Positions 33,148 through 42,473 of a stretch of DNA of 64,000 nucleotides are shown piece after piece. The stretch covers positions 1 through 64,000 of the forward strand of contig NZ_FNFO01000012.1 of assembly GCF_900100765.1 (NCBI RefSeq), in the 5' to 3' direction. The position numbers and the translations under genes were made by a program. The DNA is from Catalinimonas alkaloidigena (GTDB lineage Bacteria > Bacteroidota > Bacteroidia > Cytophagales > Flexibacteraceae). Below the pieces are notes generated by a model. The model worked only from the letters and a program-made list of their open reading frames with translations. It did not search any database and was not told where the DNA came from. Every line of letters starts with the position of its first letter. Positions within the stretch are counted from its first letter, which is position 1.

Positions 33148-33153
33148 CCTCCT
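33148..33153 (-). promoter_or_regulatory. Strong Shine-Dalgarno sequence of infC
   Basis: AGGAGG on the minus strand (33153-33148), 4 bases before the ATC codon at 33143. It decides the infC start. Such a strong ribosome binding site is uncommon in this window, where most genes lack a clear one. Confidence 0.8.
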
Positions 33154-33230
33154 AATTTTAAGTTTGCAAATATCGTTAATTGATTTTACTTGTAAAAACG
33201 CCATTTTCAGCGCGATAAAAATTTCTTCCG

Positions 33231-35192
33231 TCAGGCCGGATCTTCTACCGGTTTCCGCTGCGTAATGTCGGCGGCTTTGCGGAAATATGCCGTGAACTCG
33301 TCCAGGGTCATGCTACCCAGGTCGCCCTCGCCGTGGCGGCGGACCGACACCCGGTTCTCAGCCTGTTCTTTTTCGCCCACAATCAGCATGAACGGCACTT
33401 TTTGCACCTCGGCGTCGCGGATTTTCCGGCCGATCTTTTCGTCGCGGTTGTCCACAAATCCCCGGATATCAACCAGTTCCAGTTCCTTGTACACGTTATC
33501 GGCGTAGTCAGAATATTTTTCAGAAATGGGCAGCACCGCGATCTGATCGGGTGCCAGCCAAAGCGGAAAATTGCCGCCGCAATGCTCCAGCAATACGGCC
33601 ACAAAACGCTCCAGCGAACCGAACGGTGCCCGGTGGATCATCACCGGACGGTGCTTCTGGTTGTCGTTTCCTATGTACTCTAACTCAAATCGCTCCGGAA
33701 GGTTATAATCTACCTGAATCGTTCCCAACTGCCATTTGCGTCCCAGGGCATCGCGCACCATAAAGTCGAGCTTCGGCCCGTAAAAGGCCGCTTCGCCCAG
33801 TTCGGTAACGGTGGGCAGGTTTTTCTCGGCAGCCGCTTCGATGATGGCCCGTTCGGAAATCTCCCAGGCTTCATCGGAACCGATGTACTTGGCTTTGTTT
33901 TCGGGATCGCGCAGTGAAATCTGAGCCGTAAAATCGTGAAAACCGAGCGACTCGAATACATAAAGCACCAAGTCGATCACCTTCTTAAACTCCTCTTTCA
34001 CCTGATCGGGCCGGCAGAAGATGTGTGCATCGTCCTGGGTAAAGCCCCGAACGCGCGTCAGGCCGTGCAATTCGCCACTTTGTTCGTAACGATACACAGT
34101 ACCAAACTCTGCTAACCGCAAGGGAAGTTCCCGATACGACCGCGGACGTGCTTTATATATTTCACAATGGTGCGGGCAGTTCATCGGTTTCAGCAGAAAT
34201 TCGCCTTCGCCATCGGGCGTTTTAATAGGCTGAAACGAGTCTTTTCCGTACTTGGCGTAGTGCCCGGACGTTTCGTACAGCTCTTTGCTTCCGATGTGGG
34301 GCGTCACGACCTGCAAATAGCCCGCTTTGGTCTGGGCCTTCCGCAAGAAGCCTTCCAGCCGCTCACGCAGCATCGTGCCCTTGGGCAACCACAATGGCAG
34401 CCCCATCCCTACTTTTTCGGAGAACGTGAATAGCTCCAGCTCGCGTCCCAATTTGCGGTGATCCCGCTTTTTGGCTTCTTCCAGGCGGAACAGGTACTCG
34501 TCCAGCTCTTTCTGTTTGGGGAACGTGATGCCGTAAATGCGCGTCAGCTGCTTGCGCGTTTCGTCGCCACGCCAGTACGCACCCGCCACGTTGGTCAACT
34601 TGATGGCTTTGATCGGCCCCGTATCGGGCAGGTGAGGTCCGCGGCACAGGTCTACAAATTTTCCTTGCTCGTAGAACGTGATCGACCCGTCTTCCAGGCC
34701 TTCAATCAGGTCCAGTTTGTACTCATCGCCCTTTTGGGTGAAGTAGTCGATGGCTTCTTTTTTAGAGACGGATCGCCGCTCAAACGGGTTTTTCTCCTTC
34801 GCCAGTTCCTTCATTTTGGCTTCGATCTTCGGGAAGTCTTCCTGCGACAGCGTCTGCTCTCCTAGGTCTACATCGTAATAAAAGCCGTTTTCGACGGGCG
34901 GACCGATGCCGAACTTTACGCCCGGGTAGAGCGCTTCCAACGCTTCGGCTAGCAAGTGCGCCGACGAGTGCCAGAAGGCATATTTCCCGTCGTCGTCTTT
35001 CCAGGTCAGTAACTGTACCGTTGCATCCTTCTCGAGGGGACGGGTGGCGTCCCAGATTTCACCGTTTACTTTGGAAGCCAGCACGTTACGCGCCAGGCCT
35101 TCGCTGATGCTTCGGGCAATGTCGAGGCTCGTAGAGCCAGCAGGATATTCCCGCACCGAACCATCGGGCAGGGTAATATGAATGTTGCTCAT
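33231..35192 (-). CDS. thrS: Threonyl-tRNA synthetase
   Basis: A 653-residue class II synthetase. Parts in order: TGS domain (about 1-62), the editing domain with the HxxxH motif in [12 protein letters not shown] (about 75-87), the catalytic core with [11 protein letters not shown] (about 338-348) and [23 protein letters not shown] (about 371-393), motif 3 at [11 protein letters not shown], and the C-terminal anticodon-binding domain from about 550. All zinc and catalytic positions look present. It precedes infC by 87 bases, the widespread thrS-infC-rpmI-rplT order. The TPR lipoprotein gene lies 9 bases upstream and is probably first in the transcript. Confidence 0.97.
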   Translation of the reverse strand: MSNIHITLPDGSVREYPAGSTSLDIARSISEGLARNVLASKVNGEIWDATRPLEKDATVQLLTWKDDDGKYAFWHSSAHLLAEALEALYPGVKFGIGPPVENGFYYDVDLGEQTLSQEDFPKIEAKMKELAKEKNPFERRSVSKKEAIDYFTQKGDEYKLDLIEGLEDGSITFYEQGKFVDLCRGPHLPDTGPIKAIKLTNVAGAYWRGDETRKQLTRIYGITFPKQKELDEYLFRLEEAKKRDHRKLGRELELFTFSEKVGMGLPLWLPKGTMLRERLEGFLRKAQTKAGYLQVVTPHIGSKELYETSGHYAKYGKDSFQPIKTPDGEGEFLLKPMNCPHHCEIYKARPRSYRELPLRLAEFGTVYRYEQSGELHGLTRVRGFTQDDAHIFCRPDQVKEEFKKVIDLVLYVFESLGFHDFTAQISLRDPENKAKYIGSDEAWEISERAIIEAAAEKNLPTVTELGEAAFYGPKLDFMVRDALGRKWQLGTIQVDYNLPERFELEYIGNDNQKHRPVMIHRAPFGSLERFVAVLLEHCGGNFPLWLAPDQIAVLPISEKYSDYADNVYKELELVDIRGFVDNRDEKIGRKIRDAEVQKVPFMLIVGEKEQAENRVSVRRHGEGDLGSMTLDEFTAYFRKAADITQRKPVEDPA

Positions 35193-35201
35193 GTTCTAAG
35201 A

Positions 35202-36356
35202 CTATAATTCCGACGGATTTTTTTCCGCCACGGGCGCCAATTTGGGTGTTGTAGGCTTGGCAGGCTCAGGTTTCGTCGTCGAGATGGCCTCGGGCGCCGG
35301 TTTGGGCTGACTGGGGGTATACGCGGGTTGGCGTAACCATTTCAACGCCTGCGTGGCTTCGGGTACATACTCCTTCTGCAATGCCAACACCTGTGAAAAA
35401 TGGGTGGCCGCTTGCTCTTTGCGTCCCAGGCGGCGTAATGCCAACGCCAGGAAATAGTGCGCACGGGCCTCTTCCGGTTGCAAGTTTACAACCTTTTCAA
35501 ATTTTGAGGCGGCCTCGGCGTAATTTCGATCGTTCAGATCCATCGCCCCAAGGTTGTACCAGGCCAAATGCAGGGTAGAATCGATCGACAGGGCGCGTTC
35601 GTAATTCTGCCGGGCGCTGTCGAGTTGGTCGGTCGCCTTGTAAGCCACGCCTTTGTTGTAATACAGAAAGGGGTCGTCGGGTGTGAAGCGGGTACCGGCG
35701 TTCAGGTACAAGAGGGCATCGCGGTACTGTTCGCGCGCCAGCAACAGCTTGGAGATGGAATTGTACGCTTCGGCATAGGCCACGTCCTGTTCCAGTGCCG
35801 TTTGCAGGCTGGAGATGGCCAGCGCCGTATCGCCCGACTCGGCGTACACCAGTCCTTTGTAATAGTAGCCTTGCGGCGAAAAAGGCGACAACCGCAGCCC
35901 CTGATTCAGGGCATCGAGCGCCTGCTGGTACTCCCGCACAATCAGGTACATCTCGCCCAGCGTAAAATACAACTCCGGCGCTTCCATGCCGAGCGATTCT
36001 GCTTTCCGGGCGGCACGCATGCCTTTGCGGATGTCAGCCTGCGTACGGTACTGCTGCGCCAAAGCCAGATGATACCGCGCCTCGTTGCTGTCCAACCGGA
36101 CGGCCGACTGCAGATCGGTCAGGGCCTGGTCGTCCTGCCCCTTCTGTCGGTACAGATCGGCCCGGCGAAAATAATACTCCGCTTCGTCGGGATTGCGCGC
36201 GATGGCGTCGTTCATGGCCCGCAGCCGCGCCGCCACTTTTTCCTCGTCCGTAACGGGCACATCCCGGATGCGTTCCGCCTGATCGGTCCTCCCCTGGCAG
36301 GCCAGCAGAAGTCCGGTCAGCAAACAAATCCATACGTGGTGTAGCCCGCCTTTCAT
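35202..36356 (-). CDS. Tetratricopeptide-repeat lipoprotein
   Basis: A 384-residue lipoprotein: the signal sequence ends in the lipobox LLLAC with Cys20, so it is lipidated and probably held in the inner or outer membrane facing the periplasm. About eight TPR units follow (for example EAEYYFRRADLYRQKGQDDQALTDLQSA), then a Pro/Lys-rich C-terminal tail (about 345-384). It starts a transcript that continues into thrS 9 bases later; a TTG/TAnnTTTG promoter-like site lies just upstream. Pairing of a TPR lipoprotein with thrS is frequently seen in Cytophagales-type genomes as far as I recall, but no function is known. Confidence 0.83.
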   Translation of the reverse strand: MKGGLHHVWICLLTGLLLACQGRTDQAERIRDVPVTDEEKVAARLRAMNDAIARNPDEAEYYFRRADLYRQKGQDDQALTDLQSAVRLDSNEARYHLALAQQYRTQADIRKGMRAARKAESLGMEAPELYFTLGEMYLIVREYQQALDALNQGLRLSPFSPQGYYYKGLVYAESGDTALAISSLQTALEQDVAYAEAYNSISKLLLAREQYRDALLYLNAGTRFTPDDPFLYYNKGVAYKATDQLDSARQNYERALSIDSTLHLAWYNLGAMDLNDRNYAEAASKFEKVVNLQPEEARAHYFLALALRRLGRKEQAATHFSQVLALQKEYVPEATQALKWLRQPAYTPSQPKPAPEAISTTKPEPAKPTTPKLAPVAEKNPSEL

Positions 36357-36376
36357 GGGTGATGTATAGTATCAAC

Positions 36377-36408
36377 CAAAAGTAGTAGAAAATCTGACAC
36401 GAATACAA
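36377..36408 (-). promoter_or_regulatory. Candidate promoter of the TPR lipoprotein-thrS-infC-rpmI-rplT operon
   Basis: On the minus strand TTG (36408-36406), a 21-base spacer, then TACTTTTG (36384-36377), a full match to TAnnTTTG, 20 bases before the ATG at 36356. No other promoter-like site is evident before thrS or infC, so the five genes could be one transcript. Confidence 0.45.
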
Positions 36409-36421
36409 CCCGGAATTGAGG

Positions 36422-36447
36422 TAAAAAAATCCAATCATGTTGGATTT
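36422..36447 (-). terminator. Intrinsic terminator of the DUF5686 gene
   Basis: Read on the minus strand, AAATCCAA (36447... outer arm) pairs with TTGGATTT around a CATGA loop, giving an 8-bp stem (plus-strand arms 36427-36434 and 36440-36447), followed by TTTTAC. It is 9 bases past the stop codon of the gene ending at 36456. Confidence 0.7.
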
Positions 36448-36455
36448 CAGCGACT

Positions 36456-38966
36456 TTACAACTTAAACTGCATCGAAACCAAGACGCCGAAACGCCGGGC
36501 ATTCGGATTATCCAGGTAGGTGAGGCGGTGCACGAAATCGACCCGCACCAATTTGAAGATGTTCTCGATGCCGTAGCCGACCTCAGCGTAAGGGGCACGC
36601 CCGAGCGAACGCGCCATCACCGCCGTGCCCTCCCCGTCGAACTCGTAAGAGAGCGCCTGGTTGGCCGGACGCAGGCTTCCGTAAAGAACATTTCCGGTGG
36701 CCACCATCCGCCACTTCAGGCGACGCATCAGGGGAATGCGGTTCAGAAAAAAGCCTTCGAACGAATGCTGGTATTGCATCGAAGCCCACGTGTCGCTGAC
36801 AAACTCAAAGTAATTCATCAGGTTAAAGGCGGCGGTGCTGTAAAAGATCGACTGGTTGCCGATGTGACTTTTGAGCAAAGGATACGGCAACGTAGAAGGA
36901 ATGTAGCCCAGGTCCAGTTGGTAATAGCCGTGCCCCAGGAAGCTCATCGGAATGGTTTGCGAGGCACTCAAATTCCATTTGTGGTAACTAAAATCGCCGC
37001 CCATTACGCCCTGAAAGCCCTGCGTGTAGCGAAGGGTAACGGCCGGCCACTTGTCGGAGGTGATCTGGATGCGCTCGTTGTCGTTTTGCAGGTACATCTC
37101 GTCGCGCGCATAGCGCAAACTGAGGGTAGCTTCTGATACCGTAATTTCTGAAGCGATGGGTGCCGTTTCGTCGTGCTCGGGGGTGGTATAGTACGCGAAG
37201 TTGTAGAGCGGATCGAAGTGCCGATTGCGCAACTCAATCATGGGCGACAGGCCTTTCACCAGTTCCGTGCGCAAGTAAGCGTAGTTTTCCGTATCGAAGA
37301 AGGGCCGGGTGTTGCGCAGGTTCCCAAAGCGAATAAACGTGGCAAAAATCGGGTTGGCCGCAACGTCAACGTCCAACAAGGCCACCTGCCCAATGTCGTA
37401 CGTGCGCCGCACGCCGACCTGCGTCCACGGTTTTCGGGAGACGATGTAGTCCACACCGGCTCCGTATTTCCAGCGGTGGTCGCGTGTGCCGTACGCGGCG
37501 TAGCCTTTCAGGATAAACTTCCGACTAAAGTCGATGTTGGTTTTGAACCCGAGCCGGAAGCGCTGTCCCTCTACGCTGTTGAACGCATACGCGTCGAGGT
37601 AAGGCCCGATGTCTACCATCCCGACTTTCTTGTAGCCGTTCACCAGCACGTTGGCCACTTCTACGTAGGTTTTCACCACGGGCAGGTTGCGGATGGTGTC
37701 GATCATCTCGTAAACCGCCACTTCAGTGGAGGTCAGCGAATCGTGGCGGTGCTCCTGCCAGTAATTTTTCTCTTCGATCAGCGCATCCTGGGCCAGCTCG
37801 ATGGCGCTATCGTAAAATCGCACGTCGTGCGGCTGGTTGACGCGCATCGCGCGATTCGAGTTGTAAAACTTGGCGATCATCCCCGCGGAGTTTTCCGTGA
37901 GTTCGGCGATGTCTACCACCACGCGGTTCTTGGCCGGCAGCCACGGTCCCGCCTCTGTGCGCACCAATTCCTGTTGAATCTTGATTTTCTCGACGTAATT
38001 CAGGTTGGCGTCTTTGCCGACCGTTACGTCGACCTGTTTCAGCGCAAAATCGTGTTTGGTGATCCAGACCGACCCACGAAAGGCCAGATCCCCTACCTGT
38101 TTCGGCGCAAAATCGAGGCGGTAGCAATAGTCCTCTCCCAGGTAGAGCGAGTCTTCCAGCAGGTAATCGTAGTACAAATTCCAGCCGTCGGCGATGGGCG
38201 AGACGAAATCTTTGCCCAGAATGTTGAGCCAGTTTTTGTAAAAGTTGTACTGCTGAAACGACGCCCCGGTGACCTGCGCCAGTAACGTCCCGTCGTCCAT
38301 GCCCACACCTGTTACCTTCGTTTTCTGAATTTCTTCACGCTTCTTCTGCGGGCTGTCCCGGTAATAAAACGTAGAGACCGATTCGGACAGGAAAATCGGC
38401 AGGATGGGCTTGCCATCGTCGCCGGCAATCTGGTCGAGGCTGTCGAGCACACGGCTGATCTGCCGCATGACTGGCCGCTTGCGCAACTTGTCCGACAGGT
38501 TGTCGATGTCAATTTCGATCTTGTTGTAGCTCTCGTATTCGTACGCCGACAGGCGACGGATGTCGTGGTCGTTCTTATGCCGCACCACGTCGCGCAGGAT
38601 GGCAAACGCCGGATTTTCGCCCGCTTCCACCACCACTTCGTCGAGGGTTTTGGCGTCGGGCAGCAACTGAAACAGGATGGTTTGCGTCACGCCTCTTTGC
38701 ACGGCCTTCGTGCGGGGCACATAACCGATGTATGACACCACGACCGAGTCGGTCGGTGTCTCGGTTTTCAGCGTATAATTTCCTTCGAAATCGCTGGTGG
38801 TTCCAATTTGGGTTCCCTGGAAATAAACGTTGACAAACGGCATACCCTCGCCCGTTTCGGCGTCGGTCACTTTCCCATTAATCACCGTCATCGGAAGCGC
38901 TTGCGCCAGCACGCACGTGTTCCAGAAGCTCGCCAACAGGCAGCATAAACCAACGATTCGTATCAC
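36456..38966 (-). CDS. DUF5686 outer-membrane protein with carboxypeptidase-like N-terminal domain
   Basis: About 836 residues from the GTG at 38966, which gives a clean signal peptide (IRIVGLCCLLASFWNTCVLAQ). An ATG at 39041 would add 25 residues before the signal and is less likely. GGAG lies 5 bases before the GTG. The first domain (about 30-110) is CarboxypepD_reg-like (VINGKVTDAETGEGMPFVNVYF), followed by the DUF5686 region with regular beta strands and a C-terminal part ending in hydrophobic residues, consistent with an outer-membrane barrel. Family function is unknown; it is abundant in Bacteroidota. Monocistronic, ending at an intrinsic terminator. Confidence 0.85.
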   Translation of the reverse strand: MIRIVGLCCLLASFWNTCVLAQALPMTVINGKVTDAETGEGMPFVNVYFQGTQIGTTSDFEGNYTLKTETPTDSVVVSYIGYVPRTKAVQRGVTQTILFQLLPDAKTLDEVVVEAGENPAFAILRDVVRHKNDHDIRRLSAYEYESYNKIEIDIDNLSDKLRKRPVMRQISRVLDSLDQIAGDDGKPILPIFLSESVSTFYYRDSPQKKREEIQKTKVTGVGMDDGTLLAQVTGASFQQYNFYKNWLNILGKDFVSPIADGWNLYYDYLLEDSLYLGEDYCYRLDFAPKQVGDLAFRGSVWITKHDFALKQVDVTVGKDANLNYVEKIKIQQELVRTEAGPWLPAKNRVVVDIAELTENSAGMIAKFYNSNRAMRVNQPHDVRFYDSAIELAQDALIEEKNYWQEHRHDSLTSTEVAVYEMIDTIRNLPVVKTYVEVANVLVNGYKKVGMVDIGPYLDAYAFNSVEGQRFRLGFKTNIDFSRKFILKGYAAYGTRDHRWKYGAGVDYIVSRKPWTQVGVRRTYDIGQVALLDVDVAANPIFATFIRFGNLRNTRPFFDTENYAYLRTELVKGLSPMIELRNRHFDPLYNFAYYTTPEHDETAPIASEITVSEATLSLRYARDEMYLQNDNERIQITSDKWPAVTLRYTQGFQGVMGGDFSYHKWNLSASQTIPMSFLGHGYYQLDLGYIPSTLPYPLLKSHIGNQSIFYSTAAFNLMNYFEFVSDTWASMQYQHSFEGFFLNRIPLMRRLKWRMVATGNVLYGSLRPANQALSYEFDGEGTAVMARSLGRAPYAEVGYGIENIFKLVRVDFVHRLTYLDNPNARRFGVLVSMQFKL

Positions 38967-39080
38967 AGTAACTCCATATTGCGAACTAACTACTGTACGG
39001 CAGGTGGGAAGGAAGGTAGGTGTGGCATGGCCTGTTAGCAAAAGAACAAAACTGAATCCGCAAAGTTTACGGTTGAATTG

Positions 39081-39731
39081 CTAAACAGGCAATTTTTCTG
39101 GCTTCCCCAGAAAGCGCGGTTGCTGGTGAAACACGTAAAGATCGAGCACGGCCAGCGCCCGGGCAAACATCTCGCGAACGGCGGTGCGTGGCGAGGCCTC
39201 GGCGGGCGCGGGAGCGGCGTAGGCAATCGGGTCTTTGAGGTAATGCTTGCCGATGAAAAGCGCACGGAAATCGTGAAAGCTTTGCGAAATGATGGTGACG
39301 CTATCTTGCCCGAACACTTCTTTGCAGCGCACCACCGAATCGAGGGTCCGGAAACCGGCGTAGTCAAGGGTAATGGCTTCGCGCGGCACACCCGCCTGCA
39401 AAAGCGCGTTGAGCATGTACACCGGTTCGTTGTAGTAAATGGTGGCGTTGTCGCCGCTGACAATCAGGTGGCGTACTTTCCCCCGACGATAGAGGTCGAC
39501 CGCGGCTTCGATCCGGTGCTTGAAGAACGGATTTTCGTGGCCGGAGCGGTACCAGGGGCTTGTGCCTAATACCAAACCTACCGAGTTGGCCGGAATGTGT
39601 TCGGGATTGTTATAGACATACGCACGCGTACTCATCACGACCCAGAGGTTGCAGAACAAACAGAACAACAGCACGCCCGCCAGGCAGCCGGTTGTCCAAC
39701 GTAAAATCTTTTTCTGCAAGGGTCGCTTCAT
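39081..39731 (-). CDS. SanA/YdcF family membrane-anchored protein
   Basis: A 216-residue protein with one N-terminal transmembrane helix (about 13-34) and a DUF218-type domain (about 45-190). The family pattern is visible in VGLVLGTSP (49-57), FFKHRIEAAVDLYRRGKVRHLIVSGDN (69-95) and YAGFRTLDSVVRCKEVFGQDSVTIISQSFHDFRAL (124-158). In Escherichia coli SanA affects vancomycin exclusion at high temperature and ElyC affects envelope integrity. A similar envelope role is inferred here. It lies 39 bases or more upstream of the DUF5686 gene on the same strand. Confidence 0.85.
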   Translation of the reverse strand: MKRPLQKKILRWTTGCLAGVLLFCLFCNLWVVMSTRAYVYNNPEHIPANSVGLVLGTSPWYRSGHENPFFKHRIEAAVDLYRRGKVRHLIVSGDNATIYYNEPVYMLNALLQAGVPREAITLDYAGFRTLDSVVRCKEVFGQDSVTIISQSFHDFRALFIGKHYLKDPIAYAAPAPAEASPRTAVREMFARALAVLDLYVFHQQPRFLGKPEKLPV

Positions 39732-39926
39732 AGTTCGCTCAGGGCTAACGAATTAAGGTATCAAAAATCCGTTTTTTAGGGTAATTCCGGGTCACGATCC
39801 CGCGGCATTTCTTACAGCAACAGGAATTGGCCTGATGTTTTGGCTTCCGACCAAAAGCTCAGCCTTGTTTTCGGACACGTTTCTGTAAGTATAACGCACA
39901 AAATCCTTCTGACGCAGCTTATTACC

Positions 39927-39946
39927 GCCAGATTTCTTTGGCGGAT
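39927..39946. other. Short stem-loop upstream of a GNAT gene
   Basis: CCGCCA (39927-39932) pairs with TGGCGG (39941-39946) around an 8-base loop. It lies 50 bases before the acetyltransferase ATG; a TATTTTTG element follows at 39975-39982. Role unknown. Confidence 0.3.
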
Positions 39947-39996
39947 GCGCCTTCCGCAAGCGCGCTCAAAACTCTATTTTTGGTGCGAACTACCCC

Positions 39997-40428
39997 ATGC
40001 CCATGCTGCTGCCGGAACTACAGTTTGCTCAGGAATCGGATTTGACGGTTGCTGAATTTCGTGAGTTGCTAATCGCATCGACGCTCGGAGAGCGCCGCCC
40101 GATCGACGATCTGCCGCGGCTGGCGCAGATGCTGCGCGGTGCGAACCTTATTGTCACGGCCCGCGATGCGCAGGGTCTTTTGGTGGGAGTGGCGCGGTCC
40201 ATCACCGACTTTACCTACTGCACGTACCTGTCGGATCTGGCGGTGCGGCAGTCGTGCCAGCATCAGGGAATTGGGAAAGAACTGATTCGCCGGACGCAGG
40301 CGGCTGCGCCTCAGGCGACCTTGCTGTTGCTGTCGGCACCGGCGGCCGAGGGGTATTACCCGAAAATCGGGATGGGCCGCCACCCGCACTGTTATCTTTT
40401 GCGGGCGGGCGAAACGCTTCCCGACTAA
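39997..40428 (+). CDS. GNAT family N-acetyltransferase
   Basis: A 143-residue single-domain acetyltransferase. The acetyl-CoA-binding motif A reads SCQHQGIGKELIRR near residues 87-100 (QxxGIG type), preceded by the beta strand TYLSDLAV. It has the compact length usual for small-molecule or protein GNATs. Substrate unknown. It converges with the PAS histidine kinase gene, whose end lies 4 bases away on the opposite strand. Confidence 0.85.
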   Translation: MPMLLPELQFAQESDLTVAEFRELLIASTLGERRPIDDLPRLAQMLRGANLIVTARDAQGLLVGVARSITDFTYCTYLSDLAVRQSCQHQGIGKELIRRTQAAAPQATLLLLSAPAAEGYYPKIGMGRHPHCYLLRAGETLPD

Positions 40429-40432
40429 TCGC

Positions 40433-41503
40433 TTACGACGCCGCTTGCTCCGGGGGCTGAGGAAGTGTCAGCGTAAAGGTAGTTCCGACGTTGAGCTGGC
40501 TTTCGACAGAAATGCTCCCGCCCAGCTTTTCGACGGTATTCTGCACGATGTAAAGCCCCAGACCGGTACCTTGAGTTTTGCCCGAAGCCCGATAAAACAT
40601 CTCGAATACTTTGTGCAGCACTTCATCGGACATGCCCTCGCCATTGTCTTTCACGCAGAGGGTCAGATGAGGCGTTCGCGAAGAAGTGATGCGCAACTGC
40701 AGGGGCCGATCGGCCGCCCGGTATTTGACGGCGTTTTCGATCAAATTCTGCATGACCGAGTTCATCATATCATAGTCGCTGTAGATCATTTCGCTTTCCA
40801 GCTCTATTTTCAGATCTACCTGCGTCCAAATGGGCTGGAACTTTAATTTGGCGACGATGTGATGAATGATTTCGCGCAAGTTGATGGGTTCCATCCGCAC
40901 CTGCCCGCGCTTCAGGCGCGTCAAATCAATCAGTTCATTCAGTGCCGCTTCCAGGTGCTGCGTCAGGTTGTTCAGTAGCCCCAGGTAACGCTGTGCCGGT
41001 TCGTCTGTCAGTTCTAACGCCGCCAGTTGCAGCAGGCCTTTTAGCGAAGCAACCGGCCCCTTCAGGTTATGCGAAGTCCGGTAGACGAAGGTTTCCAGTT
41101 CCTGATTCTGCTCCAGCAACCGGCTTTCTGTATTTTTAAATTCGGTCACGTCGTAGAACATGGCGAGCATGCACGGCTCGTCGAACAGTTCCAGCAACCG
41201 TGCTGACAGCAGCAGGCTGCGGGGCTGGTTGTGACCGTCACGCATAGAAATGGGGAAGCGCACCACTTCCCCATGTTGTTCCAGGAGTGTACGGATGCGC
41301 TGTCGCTCTTCCAGAAAAACCCAGCTCTCCAACTCGAAGGCGCTTTTTCCCACCAGTTGCTCGTAGGTGTAACCGGAAGCTTCGACAAACGCTTGGTTCA
41401 CATCAAGAAGACAGCCATCAGCTAAACGCGAGACTGTAATGGGAAAGGGAGAGGCCATGAAGATCTGGTAAAATCTTTCGTCCGAGAGATTTAATTTATC
41501 CAT
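40433..41503 (-). CDS. Cytoplasmic PAS-domain sensor histidine kinase
   Basis: A 356-residue kinase without membrane segments. A PAS domain (about 8-125) is followed by the dimerisation/phosphoacceptor helix with His145 (RTSHNLKGPVASLKGLLQL), then the ATP-binding domain with the N box NLIENAVKY (about 250), G1 DNGEGM (about 295) and G2 GTGLGLYIV (about 321). All kinase motifs are intact. No response regulator lies beside it, so it is an orphan. It would sense an intracellular or diffusible signal through the PAS domain. The large gene-free region upstream might hold its control sequences. Confidence 0.88.
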   Translation of the reverse strand: MDKLNLSDERFYQIFMASPFPITVSRLADGCLLDVNQAFVEASGYTYEQLVGKSAFELESWVFLEERQRIRTLLEQHGEVVRFPISMRDGHNQPRSLLLSARLLELFDEPCMLAMFYDVTEFKNTESRLLEQNQELETFVYRTSHNLKGPVASLKGLLQLAALELTDEPAQRYLGLLNNLTQHLEAALNELIDLTRLKRGQVRMEPINLREIIHHIVAKLKFQPIWTQVDLKIELESEMIYSDYDMMNSVMQNLIENAVKYRAADRPLQLRITSSRTPHLTLCVKDNGEGMSDEVLHKVFEMFYRASGKTQGTGLGLYIVQNTVEKLGGSISVESQLNVGTTFTLTLPQPPEQAAS

Positions 41504-42473
41504 ACAGTACTGTTAACTGATTCTACTTCAAGAAGATACCGTTATCGAACCCAATTTTTACAATTCCAGTTACAGCGCCTTGGTCGCATGGAAGGCGGCC
41601 TTGCGTGGCATCAGGTCTGCCGGGCGTGCCTGACTAAGACCTCTGTTGGCGTGGATGAATCGGGGCAGGGTCAACAACGGGACCGCAATCTTCTGTTGAG
41701 GTAGCTTATCGATGAATTGGTAATGAGTTTAAAGTAATACTCCGGAGCACGAACCTTCCCGATCACACAACGACTTAAGCGTGGTCAGCCGGAACGCCTT
41801 ATTGGCGAATTGCGCTGGCTGAGGCACAAAATACGCAACCGACGTTCCTTACGAATCCTTCGAAATCGTATTGGAAGATCTTTGTGCTAAAGAGGCTCGC
41901 GCTTGGTAAATTATACTGGTTGACTAGTCCCGGATGCGTTACCTACAATAGGGAGGAGTCCCGCAGGTTTCCGGTAGAGCGTGGCTGGCAGATGAACAGA
42001 ACCTAAGTAAGATTGGTAAGGGCCATGAGTTTCGTTAACAAGTATAATAAAAATTCAAGTTCGATTACATTGCTGCAAACTGTTTGCAGATAGGCGTAAG
42101 CCCAGAACGCTGAAAAATCACTTTACTATAATTATAATTTTTCCTCGTTATTGAAAATAAATATAGCCATAATGGTCTATATAGCAAGAATTTACCAATT
42201 TTTTTTTGACCTTTAATTAACTTATCACCTAGCATCCTAATTTGACCATTTCCTTACATCAAAAAATAAAATTGTTTTAGTACAATTTTAAACCCAAAAT
42301 TTCGACCCTTTTTAAATCAGCTATTTATCAAAATAATTACATTTAACCTCTAAGCACGCTGCTGTTCACGAGACTCCTCTTCTTTTCCCGCTCCAGACGA
42401 GGGGCAGAGCAGATTCCACCAAAACGGTTTTTGTAAAATCGGGCTGAAACCTGCACTTTGGTGGCGTCAACGC
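41504..42473. other. Gene-free region of about 970 bases
   Basis: No reading frame here resembles a protein I recognise, and none is longer than about 60 codons. The left half has normal base composition and could contain decayed coding sequence (frames with Arg-rich segments around 41760-41900), but I cannot name an origin. The right half (about 42010-42360) is strongly AT-rich. The clearest element is a perfect 17-base palindrome at 42073-42089. No tRNA-like fold was seen. Confidence 0.5.
42073..42089. promoter_or_regulatory. Perfect 17-base palindrome, candidate operator
   Basis: CTGCAAAC and GTTTGCAG flank a single central T, giving an exact palindrome. It lies about 385 bases upstream of the MFS transporter gene and about 570 bases upstream of the PAS kinase gene (opposite strand). 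The form resembles sites bound by dimeric helix-turn-helix regulators. No regulator gene is adjacent. Confidence 0.45.

Noticed and set aside
41700-41950. Possible transposase remnant with Arg-rich frames
   Set aside because: No DDE or other transposase motif, no terminal inverted repeats and no target duplications could be seen; left as unexplained intergenic sequence.
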